Shown here: piece by piece, positions 34,977 through 45,999 of the stretch | How the letters are laid out: the number at the start of each line of letters is the position of its first letter | Numbering within the stretch: position 1 is the stretch's first letter | Origin: Stenopsyche tienmushanensis | Lineage: Eukaryota; Arthropoda; Insecta; Trichoptera; Stenopsychidae | Direction of reading: 5' to 3' | DNA: 64,000 nt | NCBI GenBank assembly: GCA_008973525.1 | Contig: WACJ01000439.1 | Span: 1-64,000 of the forward strand | Program-made: the position numbers and the translations under genes | Notes under the pieces: model-generated | Database searches by the model: none | Seen by the model: only the letters and a program-made list of their open reading frames with translations | What the model was told of the DNA's origin: nothing

Positions 34977-35785
34977 CGCCATCTTTTTAAATTATATGAT
35001 TGGTTCGAATATTGGCTAAATAAGTATTTTTTTTTAAATTTGAAGTAAAAGATAATACGTTGTGGCTTTAAAAGTCATTGGGTTGATTAAAATAAATAGG
35101 GAATTTGTGGATATTTATTCAATGGAAATAACTAAGCAATAAAGCAAATTGGATTCGTTCAGGGGGAAAAACTAAAATGCTCACACAGTGAAAAGCAAAT
35201 GGAGAACCGCGACCATCTAGGCCAATTTGAAATATCAATTTAGTCTCTTCGGTGTTTTCGTATTACCGACCACGGCCAAGAAAATAAAGAAAAGCGGTTA
35301 AAGGCCGAATATTGGCTGAGAGGCGGGATTTCGGGTATGAAAAGTGCACGAGGAAATATGTAGACTGAACGACTCCATTGCCAAATCAGAGCATCGTCCC
35401 ATTTACTTCTATTCAGGGGCTTCTTCAGGCGGAACTCGACACTACCTATTTACCCGTATCGCATAATTCTATCGGTTTCTTTGGCATTCACCCAGGAGTC
35501 GATGACCTGGCATTTCTATCCAAATAACCATCTCCAATGCGATTCCTTACAATTCCATTCCCGCATTTTTCACGGGAGTACGCTCCGATTACCGGGACAA
35601 TTCGTATACAATTTATGCGTCGCGGGATTCCACCCTGATAAGAATTTAACAGGATTCAAAAATATTCATAGTAAATAATTATTTTTTTAAAATACTCCAA
35701 TTCAGGTTAAATATATTAAAATGCATAGATTTTTACTTATACGATAACAATAATTGGTAGATATTGTTTCTAACCTGGAAAACCA
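34977..35785. other. Unique tract, nothing recognised
   Basis: A 65-codon plus frame (35481-35678) in a slightly GC-richer patch; no motif. Confidence 0.35.
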
Positions 35786-35789
35786 TTAA

Positions 35790-36055
35790 CCCTTAAAGGA
35801 GTACTATCCCAGGGCTTGCCCCCCCCCTCCATTATTCAGAAAGAGCACTCTTGTACATTGAGCTCGGAGACAGACAGAGACCGAGAGAGAACGTAGCGCA
35901 GTTCGGGAGACAGAGACGGAGAGCTTTTCCGCATACATCGCACGATTGTATAGATCGTTTGCCCAAATTTATCGACTAATAATGATTTTGATTTCAAGTG
36001 TGTTATTTGTTTACGCAAAGAATGCTGTGTGCTATCGACAGTGTTTATTTATTTA
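35790..36055 (+). mobile_element. piggyBac-like TTAA MITE, family B, 5' half
   Basis: Follows TTAA (35786-35789) and starts CCCTTAAAGGAGTACTATCC. It carries the GAGCACTCTTGTACATTGAG, CATCGCACGATTGTATAGAT and ACTAATAATGA blocks up to 'gacagtgtttatttattta', where an LTR-A fragment begins at once. The right half is missing, probably lost when the LTR sequence arrived. Confidence 0.75.
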
Positions 36056-36057
36056 GA

Positions 36058-36188
36058 GGCAGGAGTCGAGAGTTTGGCCTTGACTGCAGGAGGACTTCCT
36101 TTCCGCAGCCAGATCTTTTTTGTGTGAACAAAGAGTCGTCTATAGAAGAGAGTCTTTGTGTTCCACGCCCGTTCATCCACGTAAATAT
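36058..36188 (+). repeat. LTR-A fragment (middle part)
   Basis: 'cttgactgcaggaggactt', 'cctttccgcagccagatct' (palindrome, 36080-36110) and 'agaagagagtctttgtgttc' match LTR-A. Both ends are missing. Confidence 0.6.
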
Positions 36189-36269
36189 TCAGAAGAATAT
36201 CTGATATTAGACTTTAATAACTTAAATAGCAATAAGAAAAGTGAAGCCACAATGCATATTGTGCAAAGT

Positions 36270-36545
36270 TGTTCTCAGTCATGAAACTTTCAAAACTCAA
36301 ACGTCACTTTAAGAGACAAAACGTTCAGAGCATACTAAAAAGGTTTTGGAGTTCTTTCGTCGGCATTAGGTTAATTAGCTTGTACATCACGAAAAGTGAA
36401 ACTCCAACCGGCATTAATTTGGAAAGAGAGAGAAAATCGTTTGTAGCATAAGGCAATTATTAGATCAGTAGCAAATCTATTTTATTATATATTACACAAC
36501 ACACATCTTAATCTTTTAGCTAACAATTTCCGCTAACAAATGGAA
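36270..36545 (+). repeat. Repeat O copy
   Basis: 'cacgaaaagtgaaactccaac', 'ggaaagagagagaaaatcgt', 'ttattatatattacacaaca' and 'tttagctaacaatttccg' match the other O copies. This is one of the longest with 50490-50890. Confidence 0.55.
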
Positions 36546-39073
36546 AAAAAGCAATACTTTTTTCTACAACTGATCATTTATAATCAAAGGATAGTTTTGT
36601 CTTCATGTCTTTTATAACACTTATTCACTCAATAGTTTTCTATTAAGCAACGTAGTCTCTTGCAAGTAATTCTCTTTCGACTCTTCAATGTGTCTTTTTA
36701 TTGCTAGTATACCATCGCAAAGTTTTGAATATTAATTTAGTTATTCAGCAACATTTTTATGCAACTTTGATACCATTTTCTTAATTGACGCCCTAAAGCA
36801 ACTTCCAATAATTCAAGACAGTAAGAACAAAATTTATTGCTCATTTTGATTTAAGTAGCATTTAACTATAACTATAATTAATTGGATCTGTGTGTATTTT
36901 AATATAATGATTCCAATGAATAGATTCAACTTTAATGAGTAATCGTTGTTTAGAAGAATATTCTCAAGCAAAGATTTAAATCAGTTCTTCAGTGACTATA
37001 ATATGAATTAAAAGATAAATTTTTAAACATCCTTAATTTAAACGAAGATTTATAAATTAAAAAGCGAACAGGACTCTTTTTATAAAAGTGTGGACTGAAT
37101 TCCAGTTTGTGGCGAAAAAAATCACTATACCTATACATTTTGGAGATGGAAAGTTTCAATATTTAAGCGGATTTTCGGCTTCAAATAAACTTACCTTAAC
37201 ATAACCATATGTGGAAGAAAATGAAAAATTACTACGTTAAATTTTCTTATCTCTGGAAATTGTCTCATGGATGCTACCCATTTCTGATAATGAAAATGAA
37301 AGCTTAAGTAGAAGTTCATTATAAATATTTTTTCAATTAATGAGATTTTTGGTATAAAATCAATGACCTATTTTGTAGCATTTTGATCAATTGTTAATAA
37401 TATTTACACATATTTAGGTATTTAGCATGAAATCGGCAAAAGCGTTGAATGCAAAAATCGCTCTTAACAATGCTTTCAGCAGTATACAACCCTTATAAGC
37501 GCAAAAGCCGTATAAATTTATTAAAATTCAGCACGTACGGGGATGTGATGAATTCGAGTTTGTTGCAGGAGTTGTTAAAGGAAACATAATATTATATTAA
37601 GGTATACGGACATGCTCCCAGTGTAAAGGCTTTATATATGGGAGAAGCCTTCCGCAATAAATTTCGCAGATGAGCATCTAATTTTCTCTAGCTTTCCGGC
37701 GGAGAGAGGAGAGTTGGCAAACTTGTCGGTTTAATTAAAAAATTGTTCAAAATTTGTTGTTTCTGTTTCGGAGAAATATTGATTTGTACGGTTGTTTTCG
37801 CCTATCGGGATATTATCCGAAACGGGCCGGAAAACTTCCGCAAGTTAGAAAATCAATCTAAACTTGGGCGAACGCTCATTTTTAACCAATCAAAGTTTTA
37901 AATATAATCTCCAGAAAACTCCCGGGGCCTGTCGGATGCTGAATTATTCGGCGGAATTTCGACGGGAGAAATATGCATACGATAATCAGTCATAATTTTC
38001 GGCGGAGATAAATCTGCGAATCGCTTCGGAAAGCTTACAGGTGGGAGGTTTTTAGGGGAGGGATGCGTGGAGCGCACATTAAGCTTTCAGTCACATAACG
38101 ATGTTTTATTGAATAAACGTGAGTTCTAAAAGTTACAGGTCAAATGCAGTTAAAGTACTCGACTGCTTCTGAAGTATTCATTAAGAGCACGTGCCGCCAA
38201 AAGGTTACGTATTTTTAACGAAACGGCGAAAATTTCAGCGTTTTATCTTTAAAAGGCATATTTTCGTCCTTAGAGCGTGTCTTATGGCGCGGGCGTTCCG
38301 TGTGTTCGTTTTCATTTACTGTACCATTCATCCCTTATGGACGATTTGAAAAATATGTGTTGGATTTATGCTAAGCTTAATGATATATGAACGGGTGGGC
38401 GATAAATCTGAGCACAAGATAAACATCTAAAATTACAAGACCAACAGAATAAATGTGGCAATTTGGAGCCTACGTTGGTGGCGTTGAACTCAAACCCACG
38501 AATCGACGCAATGTTGATAAATCCCATTATAAAATACGCCTTTCATGAATGTGGATTTTTAATAAAATTCCATTAAAAATTGATACGAAGATGATATTTT
38601 AGTTATATTTATTTTATGGGGTTGCGGTTGAAAAAATATTCCTTTGAGGGGTCAATTAAGCAAATTGACTCTTATACGAATATTCATTAGCAAAATGTAG
38701 CACCCGCCAAAATTATGGCTCACAGGGCAAATCCGCAACACCGTTCGTTTTTATACTTAGCTTCTAATTGGTGATTTAAAAGGTTATCTCTTAGTAGAGT
38801 ATTCGATCATTATAATCCTTTAAATATATATTTTTTCCTCTTATGATTGTATATTAAATATTTTCTATTTTGTATTAATCTACTACTAAAATATATATAA
38901 ATATGACACCCATTTTGACTGAAATTTGGCTAAAATTGCACATGATATGTCCGAAATTTGGTCGCGAAATAAATAATCGCTCTGCTATAAATCGGATCAA
39001 ATTACGGATAACAGATTGCAATTATTTATACTTAGCGGCCAGCATTTATTGTGTACACTTAATGCTTATATTA
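36546..39073. other. Unique AT-rich tract, nothing recognised
   Basis: No reading frame above the reporting size until 38903. The 37660-38060 part is slightly GC-richer. No repeats or exons recognised. Confidence 0.4.
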
Positions 39074-40004
39074 CATAAAGCGGAAAGAAATGTCATTTTT
39101 TTTTGTTGTCTTTGCCGTCAGTTTGCCTGGGGTTGTTGTCGAGTAAATACGTCAAGGTTGGTGTCATTTTGAAGCTCTGTTGTTTGTCTTACTTTTTCAA
39201 ATATTTTTATATTTTTTAGCCATAGTGAAAAAGTCCTAGCCAGAAATTGATGAGACCCATTTGCGATCTTGTTTATTGTTTTTATTCGATAAAGGATTAA
39301 AAGCAAAAGATGGTACCCAGAGCATCTGTGATACATATGGCAACATATTGAATATTCAAAAATGCTATAGATGGTTCAAAAAATTCAAAAGTGGCGATAA
39401 ATATTTGAAAAATAAACCAAAATCAGGACGACCTCCAATAATCGATGATGATGAATTAAATTCTCTGATAAAGGTCCTCCTTTGTGTTTCGTGGGATTTT
39501 TTTGGTTACGAATTATTTAGACCTGGCCAAACTGTCTCAGCAGAGCTATACTGTGCACAATTAGATAGGTTAATAGCGGAATTGCTCAAAAAACGATCAG
39601 TGCTAGTTAACAATCAAAGAAGAATAATACAGAATGCTAATGCAAGACCACACGCAGCAAGGATTACGCAGAATAAAATAAGGGAGCTGAATTTGGAAGT
39701 GCTGCAACATCTACCATATTTTCCTGACATTGCATCTTTAGACTATCATCTTTTCAAGTCATTAGATCATTCGCTTCGCGATAAAAAATTTACTTCTGTG
39801 GAACAAGTGTAAAATCATTTGGATTCTTACTTTAGTGGAAAACCGGCTGAATTTTATGAAAGAGGCATTAAAAAGCTACCTAATCTGTGGAGGGCGATTA
39901 AAAATAGTAATGGAAATTATTTAATTGAGTAATATTGTATAGCTTTTATTAAAATACATTTTTTTCCAAATAACAAAAAAAATGACATTTCTTTCCGCTT
40001 TGCC
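39074..40004 (+). mobile_element. mariner element with intact TIRs, TA flanks and a residual ORF (931 bp)
   Basis: The termini share AAAGCGGAAAGAAATGTCAT plus a T-run (about 28 bp) in inverted orientation, bounded by TA at 39072-39073 and 40005-40006. Inside is a transposase frame (39246-39812) continued after one stop by FYERGIKKLPNLW and NGNYLIE. The N- and C-terminal transposase regions join across an in-frame deletion of about 100 codons. This is the best-preserved transposon coding sequence in the window, but it is not active. Confidence 0.92.
39246..39812 (+). pseudogene. mariner transposase, in-frame deletion, catalytically broken
   Basis: The open frame reads from about IDETHLRSCLLFLFDKGLKA through YRWFKKFKSGDKYLKNKPKS-GRP (HTH-to-linker boundary) to DDELNSLI. 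It then jumps to VLLCVSWDFFGYELF and PGQTVSAELYCAQLDRL. The deletion removes HTH2 and the first catalytic Asp (about 100 residues). The second catalytic position, normally D in DNARPH, is Ala here (ANARPH; a single-base GAT to GCT type change). The third block survives as FPDIASLDYHLFKSL. A full protein is about 345 residues. The N-terminal DNA-binding part could still be made and might act as a repressor, but that is speculation. Confidence 0.85.
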
Positions 40005-40006
40005 TA

Positions 40007-41375
40007 ATAATTAGGGCTTTTCATGGAAAATGCGAGTCTTATAAAATCTACTAGTAAAAGTAGAAAATAATTTTAAAATTTGTTCTCCAATAATTTTGTC
40101 TAACATATTGAGTTACTGCGTTGGTATCCTTAATATTGCGAGGCCCGGGGCAGCAGTACCTCCTGCCCTTTCCACCCTTTCAATCTATTTTTAACCCCTA
40201 TTAAGTCAAACCAAATTGATTCAAAAAAATTACCATAACTTTATGATCAAGAAGCGTCAATATAATCAGATTTATTCGAAATGATTTTTCTTTTTGTACA
40301 AAAATATTTTTGTATGACAACACATTGCAATATTAAGATATGTTATGAAATAAATATGCTTGGGGTGAAATATTACCCGGGAGCAATATAAGTGGGTTTA
40401 TTATTTCATTTCAAGACGTAGATAGATCTTTTTTTGATAGATTAAAGAGATTAAGACAATACATATATATAATATAATGAATTTCGTCATTCATCCAATT
40501 TAAGAATCGGTTTTTAAACTTAAATAGGTTAAAGATGAGATTATTTATTATATTACATATTATGTTTGTACTTAAACGAGCTTATGCTATCTACATTGAA
40601 TCGGATTATAATTCATCGCGTAATATGCAGGACCTCAGCATCATTAGTCCGCGTCAATCAAAAATGCATATCCTTGGGACGACGCAAATTTGGCCAGAAT
40701 CGTCCTCGGCTTAATTACACGTCCAACTCGGCAGTGCTTTGTGAACATTTTCTCAATGAAAAATTTTGATTTGAGCCCCCACATTATCGAGCGGGGTGGG
40801 CGGGCTCACCCTTTTCGTAGGGGAGCCACCCCACGCACAAACACGGCACATGACTTCGGTATTTTTCTCTTTCGGCTCCGAGGAAAGTTTGGTAAGGCAC
40901 ATGAATCACGGCGCATTCGGCTCGGGAGGCTTTCACGCCAAAACTTGCTAAGAAGAAGGACCCTAGTCTAGCTAGATTTTCTTGCGGCATTTTGTCTTTG
41001 CGAACGTGACACGAACTCGCCCCAAAAATCCTTACTGAAAACCTTGTTAAGTCGAGCATATTTATATTATCGCCAAGGGCACTGGTTTCATTTGCGCATT
41101 AATTTGGATCTAAACCTTCATCAAATATGGAACATCAGCATTCATTCGTGTCAAAATTGATACATGATCGGCAAAATATAAATCAGAATGCCAAGCGTTT
41201 ATAGTTTGCAGGGAAAAATTTATCTTGATTAAAAATAAGGCGCCAAATAATATTTAATAACACATATATTATTAATTCAGCTTAGATTAATGCACATTTT
41301 TTAAATAAATATGTCATAATTCGATTAAAATTTAAGCATTCCGATCGAAAAAATATATATTTGTTATCTTCTAAT
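40007..41375. other. Unique tract, GC patch 40620-41000
   Basis: Frames of 67-93 codons on both strands (40566-41059) overlap each other and show no family motif. Nothing else recognised. Confidence 0.35.
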
Positions 41376-41526
41376 ATATAAAAATGAATTAGGTTTTGTT
41401 CGTACGAAATGCGCTGCCATACCATTCATCGGATTGCGTTAAAACTTCGTACAATTATTGCCAAGAATACCGCGAGTAACATAGGCACTGTCTAGTATAT
41501 AAAAATGTTTGTTTGTCTGTATTTAA
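41375..41526. repeat. Possible retroposon tail repeats
   Basis: 'tatataaaaatgaattaggt' (about 41376) and 'gtatataaaaatgtttgttt' (about 41494) are short direct repeats separated by 'accattcatcggattgcgtt'. Similar 'gtatgtctgtctgtttgtc' occurs at 63785. The pattern resembles short interspersed repeats common in insects. Class unknown. Confidence 0.3.
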
Positions 41527-41819
41527 CCCCTTCAACGTTTTGATTCACTGTTAAAAGTGTCATCCGTAGTGATGCGATTTTTTCGCCTTTTCGATCTTTT
41601 CGCGTCATATCCAGTATACGAACATAGTATATCATCAAGTTCTTAACAAGTCAGTTCCCGAGATGAATCATTCTTACATTTAACGTACACAACACTGGAA
41701 TCGGACATATTCGTCATTTTCTATCGAGGTTTGCTTAACTTTCACAATGCGGATATATTCGTCATACCCACTTTGCATGGACTTTGGTCTTGACGGATAT
41801 ATACGTCATATCCACTTAT
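41527..41819. mobile_element. TTAA MITE, family C, about 290 bp
   Basis: TTAA (41523-41526) is followed by CCCCTTCAACGTTTTGATTC. The right part 'gcggatatattcgtcatacc', 'actttgcatggactttgg' and 'gacggatatatacgtcatat' matches 29745-29910 almost base for base. The right TTAA is degenerate. Confidence 0.6.
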
Positions 41820-43393
41820 TTATATTCTCCTTATTATACTTTAGACACTTGGAATTTACAAAATCCATCGGATGAAAACAAAAATTCAGTTCTGAGAGAG
41901 TTAATAAAATATTGATTTAAACGTATTATAATTGCACGGTATTAATACTTACCATATAAGCTTTTATAAAATTAAAAATATTTATTCATACTTATTTTAG
42001 ATGATGTATAAATATATTTTTAAAAAAATAAGGGCTGTAAATAGGTAATATGTAGGCTTATTATTATGTATTATTTTTTTAAGGGAGTTCATGAATAAAC
42101 CTTTTTATTTTGATCAATAATCATATATAACAATAATAGAAGATTTATGAAAAATGGACTATGTGGATTTATGTGTTTTTTTTAAATCATCTCTAATATT
42201 GTGACAAATTTTAAATCATATTTCGTTCGAAAAATAAACATTTGTATAAATATTTGAGTATGTATAGGATAATCAAAAAGGGGTCAGGATCATCCCTCTT
42301 ACAAAACGCGAGTGCAAAGTGGGCATTAAGAGGACGAATTACCCCGAAGGCGTTCATAATTTTAAAAGAAGCTTTTCCGAGGGAAAGTCATTAAATAAAT
42401 TTGGGAAAAAATTAAAGTAACTTTAATACAGTTTCCCTTATTATTCAGCGTCCTTAAAGCCAAACTCGGAGTCGTTAGGCCGCGTGTTATTGCATTTTTT
42501 CCTGTTAAAAAGTTACATCGAAGATTTAGTAGGCACAAAGAACGCAACTGTTAAACGGCCGCCGGAGGCTAATCGCAGTCAGATATCGCCATCGAGGGGG
42601 TTTGCAATAACTCACGAGGAAATTCCTCATGAAAGATTAACACGATAGAGTTTTCCCGGAATGGCCGCGAAGGACTAACCCCGCATTAATCAAATTTAAA
42701 TATACGGGGCTTCAATATCGCGCGAGTAGATTTGGCCGATATGCCGAATATATTCCGGCTATTTATAAGGATCCAACAAAGCGCGATCGAGAATGCACGT
42801 TGATACATCGAAAAAATTCGAACAAGTTGTATAAACAAGACGCAAACGTGTTGATAAACAAAGATTTATATTTAAAGACACCGCACACAATCGGCATACT
42901 TCCCGAATATTCCTTTACGGCGTATAAATAGGACGAATAGGCAAACGCGAAAATAGACTCTCGTCGATCTAAAATTACGTCCAGGAAGCACCACGGGTCA
43001 CAGGAATAAAGTCGCGGAACTTCGGCACGGACGAAATCCAGATGTATGTATAATAAATCCAAAGTATGAGATTAATAGGCGAAAATTCGAGCGATCCGAG
43101 CGACATTAGTATAAAAAAAACGCGTTTATAAATAAAAGCAAGATTTATTTCAGCCTCTAAAAATAAGTACAATGATGTCGGCGAAAAATAGACACCGCGA
43201 AAAAATGAGCCCGAAGACTGATTGACCGAACTTAATAAAAGACTACAAGAACGCGCGTAATATATAATGTTGTTTTTTTGTGGATGAGAGATCTTTTAAA
43301 TGTCAACGGGATTCATACGATCAGCTGATTAAAATTACGATCATTTTATGACAATGCATTGTTTTAAAATTATCCCTATAATCGATATATTAA
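41820..43393. other. Unique tract, rising GC from 42540
   Basis: Two overlapping minus frames (99 and 65 codons, 42763-43172) carry no recognised motif. CpG becomes frequent from about 42540, approaching the island at 43.9 kb. Confidence 0.35.
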
Positions 43394-43795
43394 CACAATA
43401 CCAGCGGGCTGTTTGCGCGGACCGCATATGCGAGTGATTTTTTACAGTACTGTCATTTTTTTTAATTCTCACTAAAATACGCGTAACATTCAAAGTTTTT
43501 AACATATCTTAATACTTTTTTTTTGATTTGTACTCATCAATATCTATAGATTACACGCATAGGCACCAAAACCAAAAAAAAATTATTACATGCTTAAAAC
43601 ACTTAATTATTCTTATGTTAATATCGGGACACGGCTTGCAAAAAATATTTTATATTTTATCATGAAACAAAACGAAAGACGTTAAATTTTAGCAAATAAG
43701 TAAATTTTGTGAATGAGTTTTCATGTGTTCTCGTGCCCCGCGCTACGTGCATGGTTTCGATAGTACGAGGATTATCGTTTCCCGCGGTTAATGTG
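43394..43795. mobile_element. TTAA element N, complete, 402 bp
   Basis: Left end CACAATACCAGCGGG and right end, reverse complemented, CACATTAACCGCGGG, with exact TTAA on both sides (43390-43393; 43796-43799). This is the layout of piggyBac-class elements. There is no coding capacity. A diverged copy is nested in MITE M at 10172-10546. It lies about 105 bp upstream of the acceptor-like site at the edge of the CpG-rich island. Confidence 0.82.
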
Positions 43796-43899
43796 TTAAT
43801 ATGTAAAAATGCGCGCACTTATCACGATATTTCAGTGATGATTTGAATCGTGTAATAAAATTCGCACTGAGATCATATGTGTGATTTTTTGTGTGTTTC

Positions 43900-45600
43900 A
43901 GATCAGGGGGTTGCATTCGGCGCATTGTATCACTGGATATCGGAGCACCGCGGTTGATTTTGGAGCACGATGACGAATCGGGGGCCAACACTGCACTCGG
44001 GTCCCGGGTCCCGGGGGGCGCTCATCTCGGGCTCTCGGGATGCGTTTTTTTCGGGTGTGCCGATTGAAGAATCGATCCAGGAGAATCCGAGCGCGACCTG
44101 AGATCCTCGTCCCGTCCTTTATTTGTGAGCATTAGCGAAAACAAGTTTTAAGTAGCGCCGGGGGTTGTCGGGGGTGAGGAGCGTCGCGGGGCCGGGGGTG
44201 CGGGGCGCGGGGCTCGGGGCGGGCGGGCGGGGGCGGCGCGCCGGCCCGGCGATGCTGCGCGCTCTCAGTGCCGGTCTGGACCTGCCCGCGGCCGCATCGC
44301 GCCGCACCGCCCCGCAGACCTGCACACCCCACCGCCCGCGCCCCCGCTACCCCCGACAACCCCCTGACGACCCGCGACAACCCCACACGCGCGAATGCAT
44401 CCGAATCGAATGCACGTCCACGCGTGCAGGCGGACACTCGGACGAGTGTGCGCTTGTGCGGGTGCGACGTTGGATTCGTTTCGAATTTGCGTCTTTCATT
44501 TGTATTTTTCGGATTTGTATGTTTTGTATGTATGAAAAGTGTTTTTTGATTTTTTTTTTTTTGGACGGTTTGAGTATTTGGGTATTTGGATGTATTTAAC
44601 GAGTGGCATTCGAAGACGGGATTAAATCGCGAGATATGAATGAGGTGTGGCCGCCCACGATGGGGGGGGGGTTCGTTCTGCTCCCCGCCGGGTTTGGGGG
44701 GGGGTCGAAAGGGAGGGGAGGTGGAGAGAGAAGTGGGGGCGTCGAAAGGGTGGCCCAGATAATGTCGGGGTTAGTGGAGGAAAGGGTGCAGCCGAGGACA
44801 GAAGTGCATTCAGATGTAGGACGAGTGGAAGCGGGCGCGGTCGCGGCGGGGCTCCCGGACTCCGCACCCGGCGGGCGCTTCCGGTCTTCCGGACTCCCGC
44901 GCCCTCCGGGAGCTCTCCGACTTTGCGACTTCGCGCAGTGCGTGCAAGTGTGACGCGGTCGACGGTCATGTGAACAGTATCGGATGTGCGATTATTTCGG
45001 AGGGATCCGGAGCCGCTCCCGGGATAGGCCGGCGCGACGCCCGAACAGAAATAGCGTCGCGCTCCCACGGAAATAACCGCGGATCCCGTTACGAGTCGCC
45101 CCTCCGCATTCTTCGCGTCCGTCGCTCCGGAGGTAAGAAAATATTCGAAAAATCGCGAATCCCGCGGGAAAGCCGAATCCGACGCGACCGCCGGGGCTTC
45201 CCGGGGCTAACGGCGACGGCGACGACGACGACGTCTTCGGTTGCAGCGACGACGCGCCATTTGCGACGCGCCGCAAGTGCGCCTCTCCGTCTGAAAGCGG
45301 CCGTCGTCGTCATCCTCCTATTTCGGTCCCGGTTATTTCGGGAACGCTCTCGACTCGAAGATCGTTAAACTCGCTCAGACAAAATTGCGAGACGGCACTG
45401 ACGATGATAAATTCGGACGCCCTCGTGACGCCGTCGATTCGAAGAAAAAATCGGGCATCCGAAACGATCGCCGGAGAGAAGGACCCGGCGGAGATCTTCC
45501 GACTCTCGGCTCCTTCCCGACTCCTTCGGGAACGCCACCGGAAGGATCGCACGGAGCGTTGTTCGCTTTAGCTGGTTGACTCCGGGTCAAATTGTATCCA
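43900..45600 (+). promoter_or_regulatory. GC/CpG-rich island, candidate promoter and first-exon region
   Basis: Base composition changes abruptly from AT-rich to strongly GC- and CpG-rich, with long G runs (44175-44240, 44663-44740). It is the only such block in the window. Many overlapping frames on both strands (60-148 codons) are low-complexity Pro/Arg/Gly-rich and are explained by composition. Plus-strand splice-site matches occur at its edges and inside: GTGTGTTTCAG (acceptor, AG 43900-43901) and CCGGAG/GTAAGA (donor, 45133). I infer a TSS and non-coding leader of a rightward gene. No TATA or Inr position can be fixed by eye. Confidence 0.45.
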
Positions 45601-45793
45601 ATTTATGTCATTTGGTCCCCTTCAACCAGCTGTAGTTGACATCTGCCAAGCAACTCAATAGAATAACACTCCAACCCTCGAAATCACACATTTCAACGAG
45701 ATCGTCGAAATTTAAAATGTACCAAATTTAAAAAAAAAAGTCTTTGTTGCACAATATAAAAATCAACCTGTATTAATATCTGATTTATTACAG

Positions 45794-45982
45794 CTCCACT
45801 CCGAGAAAATCCGATCTGTAAGTGCCGACATTGAATGTTAAGTGTGATTATACACAGTGAAACTACGAGTGCCATTTAATCAAACGCGAAATCAGCCTCC
45901 GATCCCGATAATTGCGCTACGATTGTGTCGTCGTCATCTGAAGATCTTCGAAGAGACGAAGCCGAGACGACCGTTCAGTTCG
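45794..45982 (+). other. Candidate non-coding 5'-UTR exon
   Basis: 'atctgatttattacag' ends at 45793 as an acceptor, and TTCG/GTAAGTC gives a strong donor at 45983. A second donor-like GTAAGT lies at 45818. All three frames have stops, so the exon would be leader sequence. It lies about 660 bp downstream of the donor at 45133, so these could flank one short intron. An ATG at 45993 opens a 25-codon frame only if the last donor is not used. Confidence 0.35.
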
Positions 45983-45999
45983 GTAAGTCGAAGATGACC

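Noticed and set aside
35836..36018. 60- to 105-codon frames inside TTAA MITE family B (also 12654-12971, 29179-29382, 52647-52919)
   Set aside because: The similar 'peptides' arise because the frames are copies of one non-coding repeat. The frame is on the strand opposite to no known transposase and matches no protein family.
44119..45590. Many overlapping open frames (60-148 codons) on both strands of the CpG-rich island
   Set aside because: All frames are open together because stops are rare in GC-rich DNA. The translations are low-complexity Pro/Arg/Gly, so no individual coding call is supported.
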